Positions 47,704-57,869 of a stretch of DNA of 64,000 bases are shown piece by piece. This DNA comes from Prevotella aurantiaca JCM 15754. GTDB taxonomy: Bacteria; Bacteroidota; Bacteroidia; Bacteroidales; Bacteroidaceae. The translations under genes were made by a program, and so were the position numbers. The notes under the pieces were generated by a model. It was not told where the DNA came from. It saw only the letters and a program-made list of their open reading frames with translations, and searched no databases. The stretch lies in the NCBI RefSeq assembly GCF_000614025.1, contig NZ_BAKF01000008.1, forward strand, positions 1 through 64,000. The letters are read 5' to 3'. Numbering within the stretch: the first letter of the stretch is position 1; every line of letters begins with the position of its first letter.

Positions 47704-49002
47704 ATGAAAAACTTTGTTGAAGAACTAAAATGGCGTGGTATGTTGGCCCAAATCATGCCCGGTACAGAGGAGTTTCTACAGAAAGAAATGGTATCTGCAT
47801 ACCTCGGAACAGACCCTACCGCCGACTCTTTGCACATTGGACACCTCTGCGGAATTATGATGCTCCGCCATTTACAGCTATGTGGCCACAAGCCGTATCT
47901 GCTTATTGGTGGCGCAACAGGTATGATTGGCGACCCATCGGGTAAGAGCCAAGAGCGCAATTTGCTTGATGCAGCAACCCTTTACCATAATCAAGAGGCG
48001 ATAAAGAAGCAAGTTAGCAAGTTCCTCGACTTTGATGGCGATGCCCCCAATAAGGCAGAGTTAGTTAATAACTATGAGTGGATGAAGGAATTCACCTTCC
48101 TTGACTTTGCAAGAACAGTTGGAAAGCACATCACCGTAAACTATATGATGGCCAAGGACAGCGTGAAACGTCGCTTAAATGGCGAAGCAAGCGATGGTCT
48201 TTCGTTCACAGAGTTTACCTATCAGCTATTGCAAGGCTACGATTTCCTCTATCAATATGAGAAATTTGGTGTAAAACTGCAGCTCGGAGGTAACGATCAA
48301 TGGGGCAATATGACTACTGGTACAGAGCTAATCCGCCGTACTCTCGGACAAGAAGCCGAGGCTTACTGCCTAACTTGCCCACTGATAACTAAGGCAGACG
48401 GCAAAAAGTTCGGTAAAACAGAGAGTGGTAACATCTGGCTCGACCGCAATCGCACCACACCATACGTATTCTATCAGTTCTGGCTCAATGTAAGCGACGA
48501 CGATGCAGAGAAGTATATAAAGATATTTACGTCGCTTGACAAGCCTACTATCGATGCTCTTGTAGACGAACATCGCCAAGATCCAGGCCGTCGCAGCCTC
48601 CAACGCCGCTTAGCAGAAGAGGTTACACGCATGGTTCACTCACAAGAAGACCTTGATATGGCGATGGCTGCTTCGAACATTCTCTTCGGTAAGGCTACCA
48701 AAGAGAACCTTTTGCAACTTGATGAGCAGACTTTCAACGACGTTTTCAAAGATGTTCCACACTACGAAGTATCTAAAGACTTACTCGGACAGCCTGCAGT
48801 AGACATCTTCAACCAGGAAGGTATGCAGATATTCCCAAGCAAGAGCGAGATGCGCAAGCTTGTTAAAGGTGGTGGTGTATCGCTTAATAAAGAGAAATTG
48901 CAAGCCTTTGACCAGGTAATTACTGCCGAAGACCTTATCGATGGTAAGTATTTACTAGTTCAGAAGGGCAAGAAAAACTACTTCCTTGTAATTGTGAAGT
49001 AA
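47704..49002 (+). CDS. tyrS: Tyrosyl-tRNA synthetase
   Basis: A 432-residue class I synthetase charging tRNA-Tyr. [14 protein letters not shown] holds the HIGH motif (44-47). [11 protein letters not shown] is the tyrosine pocket, and KFGKTESGN is the KMSKS-type loop. A C-terminal S4 RNA-binding domain begins near residue 370. A terminator follows. Confidence 0.97.
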   Translation: MKNFVEELKWRGMLAQIMPGTEEFLQKEMVSAYLGTDPTADSLHIGHLCGIMMLRHLQLCGHKPYLLIGGATGMIGDPSGKSQERNLLDAATLYHNQEAIKKQVSKFLDFDGDAPNKAELVNNYEWMKEFTFLDFARTVGKHITVNYMMAKDSVKRRLNGEASDGLSFTEFTYQLLQGYDFLYQYEKFGVKLQLGGNDQWGNMTTGTELIRRTLGQEAEAYCLTCPLITKADGKKFGKTESGNIWLDRNRTTPYVFYQFWLNVSDDDAEKYIKIFTSLDKPTIDALVDEHRQDPGRRSLQRRLAEEVTRMVHSQEDLDMAMAASNILFGKATKENLLQLDEQTFNDVFKDVPHYEVSKDLLGQPAVDIFNQEGMQIFPSKSEMRKLVKGGGVSLNKEKLQAFDQVITAEDLIDGKYLLVQKGKKNYFLVIVK

Positions 49003-49027
49003 AGATAAAAAGCAAATAATAGTAAAC

Positions 49028-49081
49028 AAAAAGGGGACCGATAATGCAAGCTGAACAAGCTTCTTTATCGTTCCCCTTTTT
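49028..49081 (+). terminator. Terminator of tyrS
   Basis: AAAAAGGGGA-CGATAA pairs with TTTATCG-TCCCCTTTTT around an inner AAGCT/AGCTT stem. The T run follows on the plus strand. The rest of 49082-49320 contains no supported gene. Confidence 0.8.
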
Positions 49082-49357
49082 GTATACTATTGTTTTTCTA
49101 CCAATATATAAGACCTTTGGAGCTTCTTCTTCAACACAGTAACCTTCTTTTCATTCTGTTTTGCCCAAAATTTCAATCTACGAAAACACTATCACTCTCT
49201 TAACAGACCCATACTCCACCTTTACTTACTCCCCATACCCGTTTGATATTCTATGTGCTATCTATTTTTCAAAGAAGGCTCAAAAAAGTTGCAAATATAT
49301 GATTACATTGCAGAAAAAACTGTATATTTGCTCCCAAACTTGTAGTAATACTTAACT

Positions 49358-50059
49358 ATGTACAAAAGATACATCTTACAACTCTTACTTTTATTGTGTC
49401 CACTTTGTGGTAAGGCACAAGATAACACTTCTATTTTCCCAGTAGATTGGAAGCAGATTGAGCAGACTGTAAAGACTTACCCAGATAGTGTAAAAGCACT
49501 TGTTACCCGCCTTACTCAGCCTGAAATTGATACAACAATGACACAACCAGAGGGTATTCTCGCCTATTTCGGACAGTCGTATATCAGCAAAGGAAGTGAA
49601 ATGGCAGATGTTATGAAGATGAATGAGTTGTCAAAAGACAATCCTTCAGCTGCACTCAAGCTGGCAGAAAAGGTGCTTGCAACAAACCCACTGAACATTG
49701 AAGCACTCATAGTTAAGGCTATAATCCTACTAAACAATGCCAAAACTACTTCTGCAAACTCGGAAGAACTCAGAGCGAAAGCACGCCATTGTTTGATCAC
49801 CACGATTCAAATTTACAACATCATCAACGCTACTGGCAACGGCACAGCCGAGCAACCATTCCGTGTTCTCTACGTAAGCGACGAATATAACTTCATTCAC
49901 TACTACCTCGAAATAGAGAATATAGAAAGTCAGTCGCTTATTATGACTGGCGACAATAAGTTGCCTTGCGATTTATTACATTTAGGAGAGAAAAGCCAAA
50001 ACTGGGATAAAGAAAAGATTTATTTCGATATTACACGTGTACTCGAATTAGAACGTTAA
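49358..50059 (+). CDS. DUF4919 exported protein
   Basis: A 233-residue protein with a signal peptide (ending LCGKAQ). DWKQIEQTVKTYPDSVKALV followed by YFGQSYISKG matches DUF4919, a Bacteroidetes family with a TPR-like helical region (residues about 60-140). A -7-like TATATTTG lies at 49323-49330. It is followed 37 bases later by the SIMPL gene and is probably co-transcribed with it. Confidence 0.82.
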   Translation: MYKRYILQLLLLLCPLCGKAQDNTSIFPVDWKQIEQTVKTYPDSVKALVTRLTQPEIDTTMTQPEGILAYFGQSYISKGSEMADVMKMNELSKDNPSAALKLAEKVLATNPLNIEALIVKAIILLNNAKTTSANSEELRAKARHCLITTIQIYNIINATGNGTAEQPFRVLYVSDEYNFIHYYLEIENIESQSLIMTGDNKLPCDLLHLGEKSQNWDKEKIYFDITRVLELER

Positions 50060-50096
50060 ACATTTGAAGTTAATAACTAACATAAATACAAAGATT

Positions 50097-50848
50097 ATGA
50101 AGATTGAACAAAAAGAAATTGTAAAGGTAGCACTGGGCATTATCATTGGTGCTGCAGCTGTTGCATCTTGCTGGCAAATTGGTCGTGGACTGCAAAACTT
50201 CCGCCGTGGAGAGAACAAAATCCAAGTAACAGGTATGGCAGAAAAGCAAATAACAAGCGACCTCATTGTGTGGAACCTCACCGTTAAAGGTAGCTCATTC
50301 TCCAAAAACGAGGCTTATACCGAATTTAATAATTCGATTAAACAGGTAAAACAGTTTTTCATCAACAATAATATCCCCGATTCGTGCATCGAAATGAATA
50401 GTGTGAGTATTAACAAACAGACTCGCAGCGAATATAGTTCAAAGGAAGAACGATATATAGAGATTGACGAAGCTATGCCGTAACGCAGAACATTTCGATT
50501 AGTTCACGCGATTTACCTATCGTAGAAAAAGCGTATCAGAAAATATCTTCACTATATGAACGTGGTGTAGACTTCAATAGCAACGACCTACTCTACTATT
50601 ATACGAAGCTAAACGACCTAAAAATGGAACTGCTGAACAATGCCAGCATCGACGCATACAAGCGTGCTGAAACCATTGCTAAGGGCTGTAACGCATCTGT
50701 TGGTAGTCTTCAGACGTCATCAATGGGTGTGTTCCAGATTGTAGGTCTAAATAGTAGCGAGGACTATAGTTGGGGTGGCACCTTCAATACAACTGACAAA
50801 GAGAAGAAAGCAAGTATTACAATACGTGCTACTTACTCTCCTCGCTAA
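50097..50848 (+). pseudogene. SIMPL (DUF541) domain protein, one-base frameshift
   Basis: From ATG 50097 a membrane anchor (VALGIIIGAAAVASC) leads into a SIMPL domain (KIQVTGMAEKQITSDLIVW). The frame breaks near 50477: GAAGCTATGCC read with a second T gives IDEAYAVTQNISISSRDLPIV and a 250-residue protein that ends with ASITIRATYSPR. SIMPL proteins are periplasmic or outer-membrane associated, and some are linked to oxidative stress. The downstream half alone lacks a start and anchor. Confidence 0.8.
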
Positions 50849-50906
50849 CAGTTAAACCCGATTGTTAGAAGAACGAAACAGACGCACATTTAATTCTTAA
50901 CACACG

Positions 50907-50945
50907 AAAAGCGGATATATCAAAACGGATATATCCGCTTTTTAC
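50907..50945 (+). terminator. Terminator after the SIMPL gene
   Basis: AAAAGCGGATATATC (50907-50921) pairs perfectly with GATATATCCGCTTTT (50928-50942) around a 6-base loop, with T following. Confidence 0.85.
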
Positions 50946-50974
50946 ATTACTTTTTCCACTGACAAAAGACTTAA

Positions 50975-51100
50975 ACCGCAAGTTCCAACATGTCTTGCAA
51001 GGCTACTGCAAGGGCTCCGCAGCACTACTGCTATACGATTGCAGCATTACTGCCACATAGGAACACTCTTACTGCAGAGCCTCTGCACTAAAAGTTCCAT
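50975..51100. other. Gene-free interval rich in CTGCA/TGCAG words
   Basis: Short words such as ACTGC, TGCAG and CTGCAAG recur many times in both orientations. The base composition is more GC-rich than nearby intergenic DNA. No gene, tRNA or clear hairpin was found. Confidence 0.35.
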
Positions 51101-51216
51101 CTAACAAAAAGATTTAGTAAGTTAAGATTATAAATTACATTCTCCATCTATTCGTCAACGCCAAAACACCTTCTGCGCTTACGAAATTATTATTCAGAGC
51201 GTATATTTGAGACATA

Positions 51217-51257
51217 CAAAAAAAGCCAGACAACCTTTTCGATTATCTGGCTTTATA
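51217..51257 (-). terminator. Terminator of the dut-TPR-DUF4292-EnvC operon
   Basis: AAAGCCAGA (51222-51230) pairs with TCTGGCTTT (51246-51254). The minus strand shows a run of T after the stem. Confidence 0.75.
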
Positions 51258-51287
51258 GTTTTTATATACTATTCTATAAGGTATAGC

Positions 51288-53294
51288 TTAGCGAAGCCAT
51301 TGCTCTGGATTCAGCTTTTGAGTTTCCTTATGAAGCTGGAATTGGAAGATACCGCTCGAATCTACCGTTCCAAGCGTCTGACCAGTTCCCACTTGTTGTC
51401 CCTTACTTACGCTAACACTTCCTAAGTTAAGGTAAACAGAGATGTAAGCACCATGTCGTACCATCACAAGAGTAGAACCACCAACATGCGAAACGCTGGT
51501 TACTTCGCCCTTGAAGACACTTCGAACAGGTGCGCCTGGCGAAGCCTTAATGGCTATACCATTGCTGCTTAGCTTAACATGCGATAGTCCTGACACGTTG
51601 TAAGTACCAAAACGCTTAACAATTGGTCCAGAAACAGGCATTGGCAAACGTCCCTTATTATTAGCAAAACTACCCGTCATAGCACGGTCGGCAGACGAAA
51701 GTAGCGAGTTATTCTCGTTGGCTCTGTTGGCTGCAGCCTGCTCTCTGTCGGCACGTTCTCTATCGGCTGCTGCCTTACGCTCGGCTGCTACACGATTAGC
51801 TTCGGCCTCGCGAGCCTGCTGGTCGGCACGTTCACGTTCGTAATTTTCCTTTGCACGTGCTTGGTCTTCGGCACGTTTAGCCGCTGCCGCACGCTCTTCG
51901 GCACGCTTCAATTCACGTGCTTTCCTTGCCGAAGCCTCAGCTTCAGCAGCACGGCGAGCCTCTTCTGCCTCACGACGGGCTTGTGCTGCTCTTTCTTGAG
52001 CGGCCCTACGTTCACGTTCTAACTGTGCAGCTCTGGCCGCAGCTTCGGCCTTTGCCTTTGCTTCTCGTGCTTTAGCTTCGGCTATTCGTCGTGCATTCTC
52101 TTCAGCAGCACGGCGTGCCTCTTCTCTCTTTCGAGCCAATTCTTCTGCACGTTGTTTGGCTGCTGCAGCACGAGCTGCTGCCTGTGCACGTGCCTCTTCC
52201 ATTGCACGTTCACGCGCTTTCTGTATTTCGATAGCGATAAGTCGGTCGATTTGTGCGTTTATCGCCTGCTGTTTCTTTTGTCGGTCAGATATAACCGTTT
52301 GCAAAACCTTTTGGTCGTTCTGCAGCGAAGCGACTACTTTCTGCTGTTCAACCTTCTTGTTTTCCATCTGAGCGTGTACTTGTCGTCCTTTCACTAAGAG
52401 GTTACTCTTGTGTCCACGTACATGTTCTAACTGCTCATGCTTTTCGTCTACCTGCGCTTGTTTCTGCTTTAAGAGTTCTCCTTGCGCTCTTTGATAAGCC
52501 GCATACTCGCGGACGAAGCGAAGACGACGGTACATTTGCGTGAGCGTTTTGGCTGAAAAGATAAACATTAGCTTATCTTGAATACTACGATGGCGTGCCA
52601 TGTAGCGCATAGAACGAATGAAACGAGAGCGACGTTCGCCCAATTGCGTTTCAAGAGACTTTAGCTGTCCTTTCAAAATACCAATATTGCCATCGATGTT
52701 TTTAATATCGGTTGCAATGGTATCAATGGTTTTCTGCTGATGCCCTATCTCGGTATCGAGCGTCAAAATCTTCTGAAGTCTATTGTCAACGTCTTTCTGC
52801 TTCTCTTTCAGTTCGTGTTCGTTCTCTGTAATTTCTTTCTGTATTTGCTTGTTCTGTTGCTGCAATCCTTTTATTTCTTCGGTAGTAACATACTTTATTT
52901 GTTGCTTACCACCCTTCTGTCCTTTCTTGGATAACGCTGCCGCAGCCTTTTTTTGTTGTGCTGTAAGCTTTGGTTCCTGTTGCTTCCCCTTACCTTGTTT
53001 TGCAGCTGGTTGGTGCTTATCAGCTTGGTGATTTCCTTGCTTTGCCACTGGCTGATACTTATCTTCTTGCTGCTTTTTGCCTTTTTTTGTTGCAGGCTGG
53101 TGCCTGTCTTCCAATTGTTTTTCAGCCTGTTTCTTTCCAGACTTCGACTTGGAAGTTTCCTTTGTTGTAGCTTGTTTGTTTATAATTTGATGCTTTGCTA
53201 CTTCCTTTCTTGCTGGTTTCCGCTTATGCTTTTGTGCATACGGACTTAGAAGGCAAGCCGTCAGCATTAACAATACAAATAATATACGCTTCAT
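51288..53294 (-). CDS. EnvC-like murein hydrolase activator with degenerate LytM domain
   Basis: A 668-residue protein with a signal peptide (ending SPYAQ). Lys/Gln-rich low-complexity sequence covers residues 22-130 and a coiled coil about 135-335, followed by a long Ala/Arg/Glu-rich segment (about 340-540). The C-terminal LytM/M23 domain (548-668) is recognisable (GIAIKASPGAPVRSVFKGEV, then GQTLGTV), but the zinc-site HxxxD is replaced (SNGIAI) and HxH is QLH, so it is probably non-catalytic. Like EnvC it would activate amidases during division. It is the last gene of the operon. Confidence 0.88.
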   Translation of the reverse strand: MKRILFVLLMLTACLLSPYAQKHKRKPARKEVAKHQIINKQATTKETSKSKSGKKQAEKQLEDRHQPATKKGKKQQEDKYQPVAKQGNHQADKHQPAAKQGKGKQQEPKLTAQQKKAAAALSKKGQKGGKQQIKYVTTEEIKGLQQQNKQIQKEITENEHELKEKQKDVDNRLQKILTLDTEIGHQQKTIDTIATDIKNIDGNIGILKGQLKSLETQLGERRSRFIRSMRYMARHRSIQDKLMFIFSAKTLTQMYRRLRFVREYAAYQRAQGELLKQKQAQVDEKHEQLEHVRGHKSNLLVKGRQVHAQMENKKVEQQKVVASLQNDQKVLQTVISDRQKKQQAINAQIDRLIAIEIQKARERAMEEARAQAAARAAAAKQRAEELARKREEARRAAEENARRIAEAKAREAKAKAEAAARAAQLERERRAAQERAAQARREAEEARRAAEAEASARKARELKRAEERAAAAKRAEDQARAKENYERERADQQAREAEANRVAAERKAAADRERADREQAAANRANENNSLLSSADRAMTGSFANNKGRLPMPVSGPIVKRFGTYNVSGLSHVKLSSNGIAIKASPGAPVRSVFKGEVTSVSHVGGSTLVMVRHGAYISVYLNLGSVSVSKGQQVGTGQTLGTVDSSGIFQFQLHKETQKLNPEQWLR

Positions 53295-54194
53295 TTAAAG
53301 TTGCATTAGTTTACCTAAAATTTCTTCTACGCTTACCTGTTCGTACTTCGACGATGGGGTTGTAAAGCTCTCCCAATCAGCTGTATCGCTGAGTTTGTCA
53401 AGTTCAAAGGTTGCTGTTATAACCTTCTGAGCCTTTGTAACAGGCGTTTTAATCACCACGTTGTGGTAGCAAGGGAACATTTTCGAACCGAACTTTTGGA
53501 AGTTTGAATAGTCCCAATTCAGTGTAGATACACCATGTTCTGCACTGCTATACTTAGCTTCAGCGCCACGAATAAAGCCTGTTAACGATTCAGCCATCCA
53601 TTTATACGCCATCTTTCCATCGTTCAATGTGATAGGAATACCTGGTTGGTTGCCCGATTGAGCAACATTAAAGTCTACATTAAACTGCGATAAACTGCGC
53701 TCGCTCACACGCTGTTGTCCTGGAATAAAGAGTTGGTTCCAAAATAAAGCCTGTAGCGAATAGAAGTTAATACCATTGTTTCTAAGGAAAGCGACATCGG
53801 TATATTTGGCCTGTACATACTGCTTATGCATTCTGTCGATGAACAAAACATAATCTTTCGTAAACTCGATACGCCCTACTTCGCTGCGAATAAGGGGGAT
53901 AAGGAGTTGTATTCGAATAACTTCGTCCTTACACATGTGAAGAAGACCAGGCACCGTAATATCTTTCTTACCAGTATTTACAGTGAAAGTTAATTCTGAA
54001 ACGAGATTCTTTTGATAAAGCGCTCCATCTGAAACTCGTTGAATAAACTGCATTTTCTGCTGTTGCGTAGACGATGATGACGATGCAGAAGGCACACCAG
54101 ACGTACCTGATGCTCTTACTGCCGACTTCTGTGCTCCACAGCTTAACGTGAGAAAAGCTGCGAGTATGGCAATATATATATTCTTTATTTTCAT
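53295..54194 (-). CDS. DUF4292 lipoprotein
   Basis: A 299-residue lipoprotein with lipobox LTLSC (Cys19). A Ser-rich linker (about 28-45) follows, then a beta-rich domain resembling LolA/LolB-like folds, as expected for DUF4292 (MCKDEVIRIQLLIPLIRSEV; VQAKYTDVAFLRNNG). It overlaps the TPR gene by 4 bases and abuts the EnvC-like gene, an order often kept in Bacteroidales. It probably acts at the outer membrane. Confidence 0.85.
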   Translation of the reverse strand: MKIKNIYIAILAAFLTLSCGAQKSAVRASGTSGVPSASSSSSTQQQKMQFIQRVSDGALYQKNLVSELTFTVNTGKKDITVPGLLHMCKDEVIRIQLLIPLIRSEVGRIEFTKDYVLFIDRMHKQYVQAKYTDVAFLRNNGINFYSLQALFWNQLFIPGQQRVSERSLSQFNVDFNVAQSGNQPGIPITLNDGKMAYKWMAESLTGFIRGAEAKYSSAEHGVSTLNWDYSNFQKFGSKMFPCYHNVVIKTPVTKAQKVITATFELDKLSDTADWESFTTPSSKYEQVSVEEILGKLMQL

Positions 54195-55918
54195 TCTGCT
54201 ATGTATTTTTTCAATTCTATTTTCTTTTTAAGTGTTGCGCTTTTATTGCCCAACTCCAACGCTTTTTGCCACGCCACCAATGCTTCGGCAGGTTTTCCGA
54301 CATGATAATAGATGTCTCCAGCATGCTCAAACAACACACCACTGGGGGTAGAATCGTTCTTAATGGCTTGGTCTATATAGATATTGGCCTCTTCATATCG
54401 TTCTTGCAAGAAGAGAATCCAGGCGTAAGTATCAAGGAAAGTAGGGTTTGTAGGTTCCTTCTTTATTGTTTTATAGCTCATCTGTTCCGCCTTTTTAAGG
54501 TCGGTTTTCTTCAAACTCAGATAGTAAGCATAATTATTTAGTGCTGCAATATTTTCAGGTCGCCAGTGTAAACAGCTGTCGTAAGCCTCAAAAGCCTCCT
54601 TATCGAGTCCCTTTTCGTGTAGGATATCGCCCATAATAGCGTAGAAATCGGAAACAATATTGGGGTCGCTGTCTGGCTTTATCTGTGCTACTCCCTTCTT
54701 AAACGTCTGTAATGCAGCCTCGTTTTCCTTCTTCATGTATTGCGCAAAGCCTTCGAAGTAATAGAAAACCATTTCTTCTGGATTGTATTCGTGGGCAGGA
54801 CGTGCAATAGAAATCACCTTATCGAACTGTTCTTCGTTCCAAATGTTTTGTATAAGGGCTATACGAGCACGCGAATTGTCGGGTTCTATGGCGATAGCTT
54901 GCTCATAAACCTTGTTCAAACTATCTATAGGAGCTTTCTTTAAGCTAAGATAAGCCGCCTTCATCATGATAATATCAGCATCTTCTTGAGGATAAGAAAG
55001 CACACGATCGAAAAGCTTTATTACTTCAAGGCTGTCTTTGGTTGTGTTTGCCTGGTTATCTATGATAACTTGACGGAGCAGTGCCATTTTAGTTTCCTTC
55101 TCTGTTTTCTTCGACTCTAACAGTTTTTTAGTGAGTTCTTCCACCACCTTTTCGTTCTTCGCATCTCTATAATAATCCAGCAAAGAAAGTTGTGCGGCTG
55201 CGTTATTAGGGTCTTCTTTCAGTACAGACTGATATTCCTTAAAGGCTTCTTTCTTCTTGTCGTTTTGGAAAAGCCAGTTTCCTAACATAATTCGATAGCT
55301 TAATTCCAATGGGTTTTTCTGTACAAGGCGCATCAATTCAGCCTGTGCTTTGCGCTTATCACCCATTTGTTCGAATATCTGCATCTTTGTAAGAGAGAGC
55401 TGTTCGCTGGTTCCTAAAAGCAATTCCATGCGTTCAATTACCTCAATCATCTTCTTATAGTTGTTTTGTGAGCCATAAAGCTGATAGAGAATCTGCAAAA
55501 TGTCCTCGCGAGTCTTATTGTTTGCATAGAGTCTTTCGTATGCAGCCAATGCCTGTTCGTAGTTATTCTGCGAGATATAGAACTGCCCTAACTTTTCTAA
55601 ATAAGAAGCGTTGTCGGGTGCAAGTTCTGCCGCTTTCTCGAAGTTATAGCGTGCAGCCTTGCTATTTTGCATATCAATGTAATATCCTGCAATCTCATAA
55701 TAGACCTCAGGAGCCTTAGGATTGATGTCGCGAGCATGGCGTAACAAGTCGAAAGCAGCAGATAAGTTACCCATTTCCTGCTGTCGAATCGCCTCCAGAA
55801 AGAAATAATTGTAGCGTGTTATCTGATTATCTGTTTGTGCTTTTGCTTGAAAAGCTATAGCAATAAGCACTGTTACGAGCGTTGCTCTTACAATGATTTG
55901 TTTAAAAGAAAATATCAA
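54191..55918 (-). CDS. Exported TPR-repeat protein
   Basis: A 575-residue protein with a signal peptide (ending AFQAKAQ) and at least ten tetratricopeptide repeats from residue 30 to the C-terminus (for example AKAPEVYYEIAGYYIDMQNS-type and LEKLGQFYISQNNYEQALAA units). TPR proteins act as scaffolds. It is placed between dut and the DUF4292/EnvC-like envelope genes, suggesting a scaffold for an envelope assembly. Confidence 0.88.
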   Translation of the reverse strand: MIFSFKQIIVRATLVTVLIAIAFQAKAQTDNQITRYNYFFLEAIRQQEMGNLSAAFDLLRHARDINPKAPEVYYEIAGYYIDMQNSKAARYNFEKAAELAPDNASYLEKLGQFYISQNNYEQALAAYERLYANNKTREDILQILYQLYGSQNNYKKMIEVIERMELLLGTSEQLSLTKMQIFEQMGDKRKAQAELMRLVQKNPLELSYRIMLGNWLFQNDKKKEAFKEYQSVLKEDPNNAAAQLSLLDYYRDAKNEKVVEELTKKLLESKKTEKETKMALLRQVIIDNQANTTKDSLEVIKLFDRVLSYPQEDADIIMMKAAYLSLKKAPIDSLNKVYEQAIAIEPDNSRARIALIQNIWNEEQFDKVISIARPAHEYNPEEMVFYYFEGFAQYMKKENEAALQTFKKGVAQIKPDSDPNIVSDFYAIMGDILHEKGLDKEAFEAYDSCLHWRPENIAALNNYAYYLSLKKTDLKKAEQMSYKTIKKEPTNPTFLDTYAWILFLQERYEEANIYIDQAIKNDSTPSGVLFEHAGDIYYHVGKPAEALVAWQKALELGNKSATLKKKIELKKYIAE

Positions 55919-55951
55919 TCTATTATCCCTCCTGTATTTTTTAGACCATTC

Positions 55952-56389
55952 TTATTTTACTCCTGTGTGGCCATAACCTCCTGCACCACGTTCTGTTTCG
56001 TCGAGTACTTCTACTTCAACAAACGATGCTTGCTCATGACGAGCTATTACCATCTGTGCAATACGCTCGCCAGCATTGATAATAAAATCCTCAGTAGAGA
56101 AATTAACAAGCAGTACCATCAACTCACCACGATAGTCTGCATCTATTGTTCCTGGTGTATTGAGCACTGTAATTCCATGTTTTAATGCCAAACCGCTACG
56201 TGGACGTACCTGTGCTTCATAGCCTTGAGGAAGTGCAATATACAAACCTGTAGGAACAAGACGACGTTCCATTGGCTTTAAAGTAATGGGATTATCTATG
56301 TTTGCACGCAAATCCATGCCAGCGCTCTGCGTTGTTGCGTATGTTGGTAAGGGTTGATTTCCCTTATTTATTACTTTTACTTGAACCAT
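55952..56389 (-). CDS. dut: dUTP diphosphatase
   Basis: A 145-residue homotrimeric dUTPase that hydrolyses dUTP to dUMP and PPi, keeping uracil out of DNA. The five motifs are present: [39 protein letters not shown] and [12 protein letters not shown] chose ATG 56389 ([10 protein letters not shown]) because the minus-strand -7 element TATTTTTG (56412-56419) lies between it and an upstream in-frame ATG at 56434. First gene of a four-gene operon. Confidence 0.95.
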   Translation of the reverse strand: MVQVKVINKGNQPLPTYATTQSAGMDLRANIDNPITLKPMERRLVPTGLYIALPQGYEAQVRPRSGLALKHGITVLNTPGTIDADYRGELMVLLVNFSTEDFIINAGERIAQMVIARHEQASFVEVEVLDETERGAGGYGHTGVK

Positions 56390-56517
56390 GATGTTATTAT
56401 ATAATAATGTGCAAAAATAATGAATTATACGCATATAGATGAATTTTAAGGCCTAAAAAGGCTGAAATTTGCCAAATTTAAGTACTTTTGCGTAAGCGAA
56501 TCTTTTAGATAATTACG

Positions 56518-57855
56518 ATGAATTGGCAAAATCTTATCTCCAACAAACGACTCGGGCAGGAAGACCGACATGCTTTACGACACGACGATAGGTCAGAATT
56601 TAAACGCGATAGCGACAGACTTATTTATTCAGCGCCTTTTAGACGACTGCAAAATAAGACTCAAGTATTTCCTCTACCTGGTAGTGTTTTCGTTCATAAT
56701 CGTCTCACCCACTCGTTGGAAGTTGCATCATTGGGAAAATCTTTGGGCGATGATGTAGCACGAAAACTCATAAAAAAGCACCCAGAACTACAAGGAACGC
56801 TTTTTGAAGAAATCGGTACAATCGTACAAACAGCATGCTATGCTCACGATATGGGTAATCCTCCGTTTGGTCATAGTGGAGAAAAAGCCATACAAACTTT
56901 CTTTACAGAAGGCTCTGGTGCATATTTAAAAGATAAAGTCAGTCCACGTTTTTGGGACGATATCACCCATTTTGAGGGAAATGCCAATGCTTTCCGCTTG
57001 CTCACTCATAGATTCTTAGGACGCCGTGAAGGTGGTTTTGTAATGACTTATTCTACTTTAGCAAGCATTGTAAAATATCCTCTATCTTCGTCTTTAGCAG
57101 GAAAGCATGGTAAATTTGGTTTTTTTGCATCGGAAGAAGATATTTACAAGAAGATAGCCAAAGAACTTGGAATTATCAGTAAGCAAGTTTCTGATAACGG
57201 AACAGCTTACGCTCGCCACCCATTGGTTTATTTAGTGGAAGCGGCTGACGACATTTGTTACGAGATAATGGACATCGAAGATTCGCACAAACTTAAACTT
57301 TTGTCGTTTGAAGAAACTGCCGAACTATTATTAGGCTTCTTCGATGAAGAAACAAAGAAGAGTATTCGTAATCGTATTGTTGAAGAAGGAGTTACTGATA
57401 AGAACGAACAAGTTGTCTATTTCCGCGCTTGTGCCGTTGGATTACTCGAAGCTTTATGTGTAGATGTATTCGTTGAGAACGAGGAAGCCATACTCAACGG
57501 AACATTTGAAGGTTCGTTAATCGACCATATTCCTACACTTCAGCGCAATAACTATAAACATTGTTCAAAGGTTTCTGTTGAGAAAATATACAGTAGCAAA
57601 ACTGTACTCGACGTTGAATTGTCTGGTTATAAAATTATGGAAACACTAATGGAAGCACTCATTGGTGCTGCTGTTGAACCTGAAAAATTTCATAGCAAAC
57701 AACTTATCCGTCGCTTTTCAAGTCAGTACGATATACAAAACCCTCATCTTGAAGACCGTATTATGGCAGTAATCGACTACATCAGCGGTATGACAGATAT
57801 ATATGCGCTCGACATTTATCAGAAAATTAACGGCATTAGCTTGCCTATAATTTAA
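56518..57855 (+). CDS. dgt: Deoxyguanosinetriphosphate triphosphohydrolase (dGTPase)
   Basis: A 445-residue HD-domain enzyme splitting dNTPs, classically dGTP, to nucleoside and triphosphate. The HD residues are in NRLTHSLEVA (His65) and CYAHDMGNPPFGH (His110, Asp111), with the later Asp in VEAADDICYEIMD. Promoter-like TACTTTTG lies at 56483-56490. dNTP hydrolases can limit phage replication, and dut is divergently adjacent. The next gene begins 14 bases later. Confidence 0.94.
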   Translation: MNWQNLISNKRLGQEDRHALRHDDRSEFKRDSDRLIYSAPFRRLQNKTQVFPLPGSVFVHNRLTHSLEVASLGKSLGDDVARKLIKKHPELQGTLFEEIGTIVQTACYAHDMGNPPFGHSGEKAIQTFFTEGSGAYLKDKVSPRFWDDITHFEGNANAFRLLTHRFLGRREGGFVMTYSTLASIVKYPLSSSLAGKHGKFGFFASEEDIYKKIAKELGIISKQVSDNGTAYARHPLVYLVEAADDICYEIMDIEDSHKLKLLSFEETAELLLGFFDEETKKSIRNRIVEEGVTDKNEQVVYFRACAVGLLEALCVDVFVENEEAILNGTFEGSLIDHIPTLQRNNYKHCSKVSVEKIYSSKTVLDVELSGYKIMETLMEALIGAAVEPEKFHSKQLIRRFSSQYDIQNPHLEDRIMAVIDYISGMTDIYALDIYQKINGISLPII

Positions 57856-57869
57856 ACATTCTGTTGAAT

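Noticed and set aside
49161..49355. 64-codon open frame before the DUF4919 gene
   Set aside because: It overlaps the predicted promoter and has no coding-like features.
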